Below are positions 1-10,537 of a stretch of 64,000 nucleotides of DNA, in pieces. The DNA is from Phytoseiulus persimilis (Eukaryota > Arthropoda > Arachnida > Mesostigmata > Phytoseiidae), in the NCBI GenBank assembly GCA_037576195.1, contig CM075101.1:50406001-50470000 (forward strand), written 5' to 3'. The first letter of the stretch is position 1. Every line of letters begins with the position of its first letter. The position numbers were made by a program, and so were the translations under genes. Below the pieces are notes generated by a model. The model was given only the letters and a program-made list of their open reading frames with translations, did no database searches and had not been told where the DNA came from.

Positions 1-2330
1 ACAAAGTTCTGCCCAGCTCTGGAACTCAAGCTACCAACGATAGCTGGGAGTCCCTTTCGGAAGATATCGTCCATGTGGTAGACAACCTGGTGGACGCAGC
101 ATCTAGAACGGGTTCGCTCGAGGAGGAACTCAACGCGCTCCGGCGCATGCTCGAGAAACTTTCACCGGATTCGCGTTTGGTAGAGAGTCGAATTTCAGAG
201 GTCCTGTCGGAGGACACTGAATCTCTCGAATATTCCTTGGCAGCGCTGGAAACACTCCCTCAGGGCTCTGAGAAGATGCGAGCGGAGCTCGCGAGGACCC
301 TGGAGAACCTGAAGATCGTGAAGTCGGAGAAAATCCTACTGCAGAGAACGACTCAGGACATTCAATCTGGTCAAGTTGAAGAAGTTTCAAATCTCAAAAA
401 ACTGCTCACGGATACCGAAGCAGCCATGGTTGCTTGCAAAGAGGAGAACGAACAGCTAAGAGCATTCCTCAACTGCGGCGCCGCTCCGTCGGACAAAACG
501 GAGGAGACTTCATTCCATTTCACGAACTTCATGAAGAAGCTCGAGGGTCTCGAGAAGGAGAAAGCCGTTTTGCGGACCGACTTGGCCGATGTTCAGGCGC
601 AGCTCGAGAAAGCCAAGATCGAAACCCAAAACAAAACGCTGGAGATCGAGAAACTCAAGGAGGCCTTCTCGGCGCGGCAGTCAGACATGAACCAGTTCGA
701 AGGGAAGCTTCAAAGTCTCAAGGAGAGGTTCGGAGCGAAACTCCGATCCTTGAGAGACGAACTGGCCAGCGCTCACACAGAGAAAATGTCACTCACGGCA
801 AAGTTGTCGGCTCTCAAGAAGCACATTGAAGAGACCCAGTTCGAGAAGGAAAATATGATCTGCAAGATACAGGAGTTGGAGTCACAAGTGCTCAAGCTGG
901 CGAACAGAGACCTTGTTTCCAAATCGAACGTGAGATCGCTATCAGAGAAGTTCAGAGCTGAGGACTTGAATCTTCCCGATTTGAGGAGCGCCGCTGGACT
1001 TAGCAAGCAGATGAGAAATGGGAAAGATATTAGTGGCCGTGAAAAGGACTCGGTCATACAAGAGCTTAAGCTGTCTCTTCGAACCACGGAGGAGTCTCTC
1101 CGGAAGATGACCGATAATTTGAAAGCCAAGTGTCGCGAGGCGGAATCTCTCAAACAAGAAATAGCGCTTCAGAACGCGGACTTGAGAACTCTACATAGCG
1201 AGCTTGGCGCTGTCAGGTCGGAGAACTCAAACCTCAGCACTTTCATAGATTTGTTACGGAAATGGTTCTGCTCCGGATATCAGGATGAAAACACCACAGA
1301 CTCGTTGAGCCTTGGGGCGCATGACCTCGACGGCTCCCTCAAAACCTTGCTCGAGGAGCTGGAGACCTACAGGTCTCAGATGCAGAGCAAGGTCGCGCGC
1401 AGCGAAGACATCCGTAGGCAGCTCCAAGAGAGCGAGGCCGCTCTGCTTCTCTGCAGAGATGCGAACGACCGTTTGGAGAAAGAACTCGCCTTGAAGACCG
1501 AGAAGTTTGAAGAGCTGAAGAAACGTCTCCAAGCGTCGAGCGAGGAGCTGCGCCGAGTGACGCTGGAAGACGACGAGACCAAACGTCGACTGGAGAAGGA
1601 ACTGAATTCGATGAGGAGACAGTTGAGTCCGTGTTCTTCGAGCAGAGACACCGCGTCGAGGGGGAAGGCGAGCCCTCCTCCCGAGATCGAAGTGGCTATC
1701 AAGAGAAAATCCAAGAGTCTGAAAGCACAGCTCCAAACAGCCGAGTTGGAAATGGAGCATACGAAAACGTCCCTGAGAGCTCTTATCAGGAGCAAAGAAG
1801 CCCTCGAAGACCGCTGTCAGCAGCTCGCTGAGCAATGCGAAGTGAAGGAGCGAGTCATCAAAAGGATGACCGAACAGGTCAGCAACCAAGAAAAACTTCT
1901 TTTGGATGGGAGAGCGGAAGTTGAGAAGGTCAGAACAGTGAGCGATAAGTTCAGATATGAGCTGGAGGAAGCTCGAGAGCTGCTCAGAACCTCTGAGAAA
2001 CACAGATTCATTGTCGTCGAGATTCAACGGAACCTAGGGATTCGGAATCATGAGGAGATACTCCCGTTCTTGGAGCACCAGGGAGTGATCGTGAGCGAAT
2101 TAGGCAAAGGGGTGTTGAAAATTCGTGCGCAGCTCAATGGACATGAAAGTGAACTCGAAGAGCTTCGAAAAACGGTCTCTCAGCAAGAGAACGACTTATC
2201 GAAGATCATCGCGGGCATAGGCAAAAAGTTCAAATTGAAGAGGTTGAAATCAGAGCGAGGAAGCGCCGGAAAATCAAGGTTCGGAGCGAAACACACCGAA
2301 GTTCCCTTGATACAAGCATCCTGGAAGTAA
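1..2330 (+). CDS. long coiled-coil protein, 3' part (5' end outside window)
   Basis: One uninterrupted frame runs from the left edge (first full codon at 3) to a TAA at 2328-2330, giving about 775 residues. The frame is open before the GTG at 75, so the true start lies outside the window. Almost the whole product is heptad-like, rich in Glu, Lys, Leu, Arg and Gln (for example LEEELNALRRMLEKL near the visible start), with Ser-rich breaks near 1640-1680. It ends in a basic tail (KKFKLKRLKSERG). This is the pattern of centrosomal, golgin or cytoskeletal scaffold proteins, but no family-specific domain is visible and I do not recognise the gene. No intron is evident in 2.3 kb, so this is probably one large 3' exon. 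No AATAAA lies just after the stop. Coding status is very secure; function is unknown. Confidence 0.85.
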   Translation, partial: KVLPSSGTQATNDSWESLSEDIVHVVDNLVDAASRTGSLEEELNALRRMLEKLSPDSRLVESRISEVLSEDTESLEYSLAALETLPQGSEKMRAELARTLENLKIVKSEKILLQRTTQDIQSGQVEEVSNLKKLLTDTEAAMVACKEENEQLRAFLNCGAAPSDKTEETSFHFTNFMKKLEGLEKEKAVLRTDLADVQAQLEKAKIETQNKTLEIEKLKEAFSARQSDMNQFEGKLQSLKERFGAKLRSLRDELASAHTEKMSLTAKLSALKKHIEETQFEKENMICKIQELESQVLKLANRDLVSKSNVRSLSEKFRAEDLNLPDLRSAAGLSKQMRNGKDISGREKDSVIQELKLSLRTTEESLRKMTDNLKAKCREAESLKQEIALQNADLRTLHSELGAVRSENSNLSTFIDLLRKWFCSGYQDENTTDSLSLGAHDLDGSLKTLLEELETYRSQMQSKVARSEDIRRQLQESEAALLLCRDANDRLEKELALKTEKFEELKKRLQASSEELRRVTLEDDETKRRLEKELNSMRRQLSPCSSSRDTASRGKASPPPEIEVAIKRKSKSLKAQLQTAELEMEHTKTSLRALIRSKEALEDRCQQLAEQCEVKERVIKRMTEQVSNQEKLLLDGRAEVEKVRTVSDKFRYELEEARELLRTSEKHRFIVVEIQRNLGIRNHEEILPFLEHQGVIVSELGKGVLKIRAQLNGHESELEELRKTVSQQENDLSKIIAGIGKKFKLKRLKSERGSAGKSRFGAKHTEVPLIQASWK

Positions 2331-4100
2331 AGGAGATATTAGGGAAGTTCTTAGGAAGTTTTCAGAAAGTAATGAAGCGAAAAAGTTTCCCGAATCCATC
2401 GGAGGAATGTTCTGAACTTGGAAAACCCTTTGAAAATCTGTGCACAATTTTCCACGAATCCTCTCGTGATTAGGGCAGCCGCTAGCGAGTGCGTTACGCT
2501 CTCTCATCCATGCTTAGCTTTGTGTATCTTTGAACTTTCACTTTGGGGTCTCATCGAGACACCGCTTACAGTTTTGAGGGAAGTATGAAGCCTGTTCTCT
2601 AGCCCTCCACAGCCCTAGTCGGGAGGGAAATACATTCATCGCGATTTGGCATCTTCGATTCCGGATTCCACGGTGCCTCCTTCGCGGCGAAGATCACGAG
2701 GGGGGGGGGGATTACGGAATGGATCTTGGAAGCACCCCTGACACCGAGGGACCTTGTCTGGCTCGTGACCAGCCCTGCTTTGGGTGTCGAACGCGACCCG
2801 GCGAGTCCGATCTGACAAAATTCGACGTTCCTCTGATCACTTTAAAGAAGACCTCGTAGAAGAACGGTAAATCCGAAAACTGCTCTCGAGCCGTCATTTC
2901 GATCATATCCAGTCCACCAGAGATCCTCTGTGGATCATTCCCTGATTTTTCGAAATCCGAGGATTGGGAAACTTACTGCCGAAACGAAATCGGGCTCGAG
3001 AATTCCCGACTTGAAAATACCATCCTGTGCGACGGACCAAACTATACAGCAGTGTGGACTTTTCTCTTGTTTCTGACTTTTGCCGCAGTTTATTCGGTTG
3101 GCCGATCGCCAGCAATGCACGCGTCGGAGACGCTCTGCATTTGTCACCGAACGGAGCACCGAATGCCCGATTCGTGACATAAGTTCCAAAATCCATCACC
3201 ACGCCGACCCAGGGCTGTACGGCACGGATTGCTGGATTGAATGCTCCGAAAATGGGACCGTCGTTTTCATCTGGCCACGATCCCTCGGAGGAGAGAGCAA
3301 ATATTCGCGTCAATCGCCACAGACATCGAAGTGAACTTGATATGAAATTTCCCAAACATTGTTTTTACGGAGCGAATTAGCTGAGAGAAAGGCTGTTTCA
3401 AACCAAATCTCCCAAAGGAGTCGAAAGAGAAGGATTTTAAACGGTTTGTATCCCACGTTCGGCTTCGTCGGTCTTCAGTGACTTATAGTAAGGCTTACAA
3501 GTCTTCCATGGCATTCCTCCGCGAATTCCACCGGTTGCTCCGAATTTCGCGATTTTTATGATTTGTCAACTGAGCCTCTCATATTCTGAGCTCCGGTTGG
3601 AACGGTTACACGGGACCCCCTGCAACAAGCCCTTGTCCAGGCGTCACGTTTCCCGCTGATTCTGTGGTTTCAACTTAGTGGCCGCGTTGCTTAAAGGCTG
3701 CGTTGGGGCAGAGGCAACGCGGAAAGCTGGGGAGCAATGCTATCATGGGTCGTGATGAATCGAATTTGACGCTCGCCTTCACGAACGAAGTAACTCGACT
3801 TGTTTATGGATCGATATCATTTTGCGCTGCGGTCCCGTTGACCATTTCGCCACGTTGCACGATCCCACCGCGATTCCGGTCATTATTCTCCGCGGAAAGT
3901 TCGGATGCCTTGACATGATAGAGCGACGGTTCCGATGGATCAGGAGTATTTTATTTTTGTTTGACCGCTTGTTTTCTCCAGAGTAAAATTGTTCCTGAGG
4001 CTGTGAGCTGGCTGCCGAGCAAGGGAAGGGAATCCAACCGCATGTGGGACCGCGAAGTCCCGCAGGCGAGAATATAGGCGATCGGGAGCTGAGTAAAAAA
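2331..4100. other. intergenic spacer between coiled-coil gene and basic-protein gene
   Basis: No gene is supported here. It holds an 11-G run at 2700-2710 and a diverged arm of the TACAGGGTG repeat family at about 2755-3029. The last 150 bases, including a pyrimidine tract near 3955-3980, probably form the 5' leader of the next gene. Confidence 0.5.
2755..3029 (+). mobile_element. single arm of TACAGGGTG foldback family (copy A)
   Basis: This stretch parallels the right arm of the element at 19474-20393 over several blocks in the same order: TCGAACGCGACCC, GAGTCCG, TGATCACTTT, CGTCATTTCGATCATATC and a terminal AATTCCCGAC...CATCCTGTG. It therefore looks like an old, diverged right arm. No matching left arm is seen upstream, where coding sequence begins. 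The end is placed at the degenerate CACCCTGTA terminus; the start is approximate. Confidence 0.5.
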
Positions 4101-7100
4101 ATGCCATCTAATGTCGCCAAAAGCGGCCTCACGAAGAACATCGGCAAGGATGTGAGCTCCCCCAACGCCGCCGTCTCGAAGAAGGTCGGCGAGACCGTAC
4201 AGTCTTTCGGAAACCCCACAGCGAAGGACGCCAACCAGGAAGCGAAGTCGCCCGAGGATGGCGAATCGAAGAACAGCGCCGACAAACCGAAGTCGGAGAG
4301 ACCGGAAGCTCCCGTGCCGAATCAACCTTCGCAAAAACCCGAGAGTTCGAAAATCTCCCCCAAAGGCCCCGAGGACGCCATGAGCACGGAGAAAGACAGA
4401 CGAAGTGCGAAGAAGAAACTGAATATGAATAGATTGATGGTCACAAAGGTGTACGATCTGAAAAATTGTCAGTGTACCGATCAGGACCTCAACTCGATGA
4501 CTCTCGGTGGTCTTGCGATCGGTGCTGAGGGGCAGCTGGATCAGAACGCTGTCATTACGCGGGGCAAGAACGCCGATCCGAACGCCATCACCGACCTCCA
4601 TGTCAAGCACCTACCCACGCTCACTTCGGCTGTGCTGCTGGCAGATGAGAGCACGCCGGCTCAGGGGTCGAGCGCGACTCCAAGAACCAAGGAAGCGGAA
4701 CTGAAGAGGCTCGAGGCCCGCAAGAAAGCCCTGCAGGCATTGAAGAAGATTCTCGACAACAAGAACCTGCGATCGCTTGCACGCGAGGTGAGCCACAATT
4801 CCTTGAATCCTCCGGCTTTTTCTCAGCGAAACAAAGATTTCCCCTGGTATTCTAGGGCAGGCAGCGACGGGGGGCTTTGGCAGACGCCTTGGGATGTAAT
4901 TGCCAACACGCGGACCCATGTCAACTTTCCGGTACCAGAGTGGCGCCGCCCATCGAAGACCCTGCCGCTGATGCTCATGCATGCTGTTCAAGAGCCGCTA
5001 GAGAGCTTGCTTGTCCTCCGGCGCGTATCAGAGGTGAGCGAACTCATGATCTCGGCATCCGAGCTCACGGTTTCAGAGTGAGGTCCGGTTATGATCAACT
5101 ACTCCCTCATTGTCAGGTCCTGACGAAGAAGAGGATCTCGATGACGTGAGAAGCACTCCCGGAATCAATGTGACCGTTTCAAAGCAAAACAACGAGTTCA
5201 GTAACGAGATCCTGATCAGCATCAAGTCGCCAAGACAAGATAATCTCGTGAAAGCGTCGCCGGCTGCCAGGAAAGGCCGGTCGAGACTCGCGGAGCCTCC
5301 CGACATAAAGAAACGAAGGTCCCGTCTCGACAATCACATTTCTACGGTGAAACTGAAGGAACGAGAACATCCTCGCGATGACCCGAGGGGTCGATCAAAC
5401 CCGAATCGCGATCCCAAACGAGGCCACTCCCAAACTGGCCCCTCCGAAACTCAGAGCCAAGTCCATGGGGAGTTCAAAGTGAGGTCGAACTCGGCCGGCC
5501 TGGACTTAGTGCAGACCTCGCCACTGTTCATACCATGGCGGGCTATCGACGGCGGCCCTGAGGCTCGTAACAGCGGGAGCTTCGAGCATTCTTCTTACTG
5601 CGTGAATCGAAAGCCCGACGATGAGGCTCGGTCTGAGCTCGGTCGGTGTCAGGACATGTTTCCACATGTTCCGCAGAAACTGAACTCGAGGCGACGCTCG
5701 CTCAAGAAGCCTGCTCGACACGGTGACTCGGTAACATCTCAGGATTTGCGTCAAGGCCGCCCCTTTCCGTCGCAGGAAAAAACCCACCATACCGATGGGA
5801 AAGTTTGCGATTTTAGGGAAAAAGCCGACTGTGAAATTTGTCGACATCTTATGCACTATGAATACCACGTGAGTTTGGGAGACTGCCGAGTGGCCAAAAG
5901 TCCGAAGGAACGCTCGCTACCGAAGACGCAGCTGCAGACCAAAAGTCAGAAAGATCGGAGATCTCAAAGAAGTCCTCGAGGCCGCAGGAGCATGGCCCGT
6001 CGCAAGGAGGGCTCGAGCAAAGACCGCGCGAGTTCGAGATCACGGTCGAAGAGAGAGAAACAGTCGTCTCCAGGTTGCATGAAGCCGCCCGATCGCAAGG
6101 ACAAAAAGAGTTCAAAAGCAAAGCAATCCGCGAGCAAGAAAAGTCACCAAGAGCGTAAGCGATACGTTAAGGCATTGGAGAAGTTTATAAGTTTCAAACC
6201 GCAAGCAGTGCAGTCAAAAGGAGTCCAGAAGAAAAAGCCGCCTTCGAGGAGACATGGAAACTCTTCAGCCGGAAGCGGCGGTTCTGATAGTGAGTTCCAT
6301 AGAATGATTCCCAATTTATGATATTTCCTTTACACTTGGGCGTGCTTTTCGAAGTTTCGGCAACCGTTTTCTAACCGTTCTCGACCTTGTTCCGAAGAGA
6401 GAGCGGCGAAGAAGTCAGCTAAATCGCACACAGAGGCGAAGAAGAACGGCAGAAGACATTCGAACGCTAGGACGCGAACCCAATCAGAACCATCCGAGAT
6501 CAATCATCATGAGCCTTTGCTATCCTCACAAGGACGGAGGAGAGTTCCGAAGTCTGGGAAGGCTTCCAGAGAGAAATCACGCCGGGACGCGAAGCGATCA
6601 CCGAAGGAGAAGCCGCCTCGCGTGCCGCAGAAGCAACCCAAGAACATTTCGAACTTGATCAAGGGCGGTGCGGCGAGACGCGTTTCACGCTTTTCTTTTC
6701 CCGCTGATGCGAGTGCTGGAGAGACGGCGACACCGAGCTCAATCGTGAATTACGCCATTGGAAACGTCGCGGGCCCGGTCCTCGGATTCGACGAGAGTTC
6801 GGACCCGGACATGCCCGTCTTGAAGGGCGGCAGCGAAATGCCCCGAACCAAGAGCTCGTGGAACAATCTGATGCGGGTTCAGCGCTCTGCTTCTCCCCGA
6901 TCTCTGAAACGTCCGATTAATAGCCAGCTCAATGAGAAGCTCAACGAAGAACTGGGGAAAAAGAAAAAGAAGAAGAAGAAAAAGAAAAGTAGGAAAAGCC
7001 TTTTCAGGAGCAAACTCTCAGGTATGCTCAACGTCTTCTCCCGATACGGAGGACACCGCCGCCGAAAAGAGCCGACCAAGATCACAGTGGAAAAAGAATC

Positions 7101-7407
7101 TAAGACCGAGTTACCGGGCTTTGAGGCGTCGCGCACCACCTCCCATATCCGACTGAGTGAGGAGGGAGGTGATCGAGCTCGAGGCTGGTTGAACTGGCAT
7201 TCTCTCAGAGATGGTGGCTTCACGAACGACGAAAAAACTTACGGCTGGGAAAATGATGATTCCGGTGGGAAAAAAGAGGCCAGGAGGAAAATCAAGCCTC
7301 CTCTATCGGAAAACAATTCTTCTCTTGTTGACATGACGAGTGATAGATGGGAGGACTGGACGAGTTCGTCTTCGTGTAAATCCAACCATGCCCGGAGGAG
7401 GCGATGA
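4101..7407 (+). CDS. large basic Ser/Arg/Lys-rich protein, multi-exon, function unknown
   Basis: There are three coding blocks. Block 1 starts at ATG 4101 (purine at -3) and reaches a GAG|GTGAGC donor after 4787 (229 residues). Block 2 is open from about 5117 to 6289 and ends at a GTGAGT donor. Block 3 is open from 6398 to TGA 7405-7407. The intron 6290-6397 joins blocks 2 and 3 in matching phase. The 4788-5116 junction is unresolved: the best acceptor (TTGTCAG, 5116) is out of phase with the 4787 donor, while an acceptor at 5133 would be in phase. Block 1 also stays open to 5081. The product, roughly 950 residues, is hydrophilic and full of RS, KS and SRR clusters, with a poly-Lys run near 6955-6990 and one C-x2-C pair (CEICRHLMHYEY) in block 2. 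It looks like a disordered nuclear or RNA-associated protein; that is composition-based inference. AATAAA follows the stop by 8 bases. Confidence 0.65.
6955..6991 (+). repeat. purine AAG/AAA microsatellite coding poly-lysine
   Basis: An A/G-only tract of imperfect AAG units inside block 3 of the basic-protein gene encodes about 11 consecutive lysines. Length variation here would keep the frame only in steps of three. Confidence 0.8.
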
Positions 7408-7415
7408 ATACATTC

Positions 7416-7421
7416 AATAAA
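7416..7421 (+). terminator. polyadenylation signal AATAAA
   Basis: Canonical AATAAA 8 bases after the TGA of the basic-protein gene. It implies a very short 3' UTR and supports this as the gene's end. Confidence 0.6.
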
Positions 7422-10400
7422 CTGGCACCAAATTATTGCACCTTTCCTCGGATCATCCTGACGCTGTGATCGATTCAAGTTACCTGAAATTACGGCTCGA
7501 GCTAGTGAGAAGGATTCTCGTATTCTTCGAACAGATATTGAATTCCTCGCGAGTTCTCCAAATCACGGCATATTACGCGCGCCGAGTGAGTTCGGAAACT
7601 CAATTTTTCTGTCTACAACCGAAGAAGCGCTGACTTGTGACATGAGAGGCACCCGGACTGCTCACTCTTCGCCGGTTCACATAGCAGCAGATGTAATATT
7701 TTCTTCAATCTCAGACAGTTGGATTTTTCCATAGCTTACTCAATTGGCGCCAAGTCGCAGCTTTTAGGTCGGTCGGTCGGGCAGCTTGGGAGGAAGCTTG
7801 CAGTGGCTCTGAGCGGGGCTCAGAGCTGGGCCCTAGGGGTCCTCCACTTGACGGTGTCCCGGAGCTCCATTGAGGTTGGACTGTAGATATTCCACGTCTG
7901 CCAATCTGCAGTTAACAGCCTCTTCAGGGAGGACTAAGTCATCGATGCGAGGGAGCCGGATGCGGATGTTCGAGTAAACGTCAATATCAATCATCAATAC
8001 GAGATGTCGCTTTTCGGCTGCTCGTCAAGGTGTTTTCCGAAAAATCTGACATTCGAAACCTCCGGATGAGTACGTTCTCGAGTGCTCTGAAATTCCGATC
8101 ATAGCGGTATCGTCACACAACCAACTCATCTGATAACGGTTGCGTCGGACAACGAGCTCGACATGGACCGAACTCCTTAGACAACGAGCTTGGAATATGG
8201 CAAACTTGTTGCATTGCCAATAACTACCTAGCGTGTTGCTGGCTCGGTCACATAACGAACCCAACCAGTATCGAGCTTGTCAGCTCGCGAGTGCCCCTGA
8301 AGTACTAGGGAGACGAGGGGAATTATCCGAGATCTCTCTCTGAGAAGAACTGTCTGCGCAGATGGTTATCTGCAACGTTCGTCATCTGATACGTTTGCCA
8401 TTTGGCAAGGTTTGAAAATATATTAGAGTCATTCATCCGTGAGATCTAAGGGTATGATCGATGAATGAGATGATCGAGATTAACTCGAATCTCCTGGACG
8501 CTGTGAGAAGAAATGTTGTTTGCACGAGTCATGCGGATATTTCAAGGGCCCTCAATCTAAGCAGGAAGATACACCTGCTCCAATCTGTGAGTCGTGAGAG
8601 AATCTTCGACAGTGTGCAGTGAGATGTTTCCCCAATCCATAGAGGCTCAGGAGGTTCATTCTATACCGGGTTCGTTCTAAGAGATGAACTCTGCTCGAGC
8701 AGGCCCACGGGAAATCTTTAGTCTTTGAATTGATCAAATCTGAATACTGAGACCTCCTAGCAAAATGATCCGCCAGACCTGCCTCATCCAAATCCGAGTC
8801 TGGAATCGAATCCAGACTCTAAAGGTCTAGCCGGATTCGGCTCGCTAAATCCGAGTCGTGCCCATCTCTGCTCACTATATGTGGGTATCTGATGTTGATG
8901 ATATTTGTGATCCGAGCGAAGCGAGGACCTTCCGCTATTTCGATCCGGCAACCCACATACCCACTCCCCATAACTCGCGTAGGATGATAGGAGATAGTCA
9001 CTGGGATGTTCCGGTGTTCCGTAGCGTATGTGCTCAAAAGGCTCATGCTCCTAGGTTCGTGAACGGTTTCCGATGCGCGACAGCAATGGAGACAAAGGCG
9101 GCTGCCTCTCTCCGAAATAGACTCGGTTGCGTTCATCTGGTTTTCAGATGAAACTGGGAACACGCTCACGACAGGATGTTTCGGTGGAGAAGGGAAGGAC
9201 TGAACGGTACTGCTACTGGCGTCGTGAATGCATCAGGTAATCGAGTGGAATTATCATCCCCTGGAAAACACTCACTCGAACTCCGCCGAAACTTTCATAG
9301 AGGGAGAAATGCGCGGCGTGGACCATCCCTCAGACTCAGATCGTGAGCTCGCGCCTGCTTCCTCCGAGGACGTCAGGGCGCCTGTGAACGATCGGAGCCT
9401 TGGACTGCGGAGGAATTTGGAACTGGCTCCAGATATTAACGCTCAAGTCCTCAGACTGATCTTGCTTCCGCAGGCCGCGGTGGAGGCCAACGAATCTCCT
9501 GATCGGATATCGACTGCCTCATCTCGTTATTTTCAAACGAGCCCCCTCCTCCAGGATGTAAGCGAACCGATGCAGCCTTGAAACGCGGAATAGAATCGAG
9601 GCCGCTAACGCCGATGTGAAGCTCAGAATAGCAGCAGAATCACATACTTTCACTGTATATCGATTTTCGTCCCGTCATATGGAAACATCAGGAAGAGAAG
9701 TGCCATGACACTCTCCCGGTGACTGCGAAACGTATGCGATGAGTATCATAGGATGCACTTGTTGGACTGGAGCTCTCTCTGATGCAACCGGATGTAGATG
9801 AGTCGCCCAGTCTGTATTTCTGCGCGCGTATCGATCAAGTAATGGTCTGATTGGTCCCGGAATCACCCCTCCAGAGATTTAAGGTCTTGTTTTCCATTTA
9901 TGTTGATGAGACAACTGTCGGCGCGTCTGAATTTGGTTTCCCATGTTGTCACGCATCATTCAACGGAATCTGCGGTTCATCGAGCTGACCGTCTTGTTCG
10001 TACATTCCTCCATTAATTCGAAGTTTGTTCCGTTCCATCCGAGGATGATTATCATATTGACATACCATCTAGAAGATGGCGCATTCATGCAGCGGCGTCT
10101 CTCCACAGTTCGGCTAACAGCTCCTCATTCTCCCTCGGAAAAATTCTTCTGATCACCATAGCGTAGAGCAGTGTCGAAGTATCTCGTCGATGTCACCAAA
10201 TCGATCTCAGGACAAGGTCGGTATGCAAAGGCTTCAAACTCCATCGGCCGGCGCTGTTTCACCATGGACTCGACGGTAAGTGGCGATAGCTCCTCCGAGG
10301 AAGCGCTCCGCAGTCTTGTCCACTTGGCTGACGTTTCCCTCCTTTCAGGTAGCATCGTTCCAACCCTATTGGCGTGCTCGCCCCGCCGCGCCCTCGCCTG

Positions 10401-10537
10401 AGTGACAAAATTTGTAACGAGCTGTAGTTCGCGGAAACCATTCCCTAACGGCGGCATTCTCATACGAATCCTGTGAACGGCGGGAGCACTGTGACCGGCA
10501 GGTACAGCGGAAAGACGTTTGCGAAATCCAGTACGAG
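7422..10537. other. intergenic region upstream of the NCKX gene
   Basis: No gene is supported. It contains a (GGTC)n run at 7767-7780 and a perfect 9-bp stem with a 3-base loop at 7806-7826 (GCTCTGAGC GGG GCTCAGAGC). A 117-codon ATG frame at 9228-9581 has a protein-like composition but no splice or homology support. The last few hundred bases should include the NCKX promoter; I see no clear TATA box. Confidence 0.4.

Noticed and set aside
9228-9581. 117-codon ATG frame upstream of NCKX
   Set aside because: Length is within chance expectation and there is no motif, splice evidence or polyadenylation signal.
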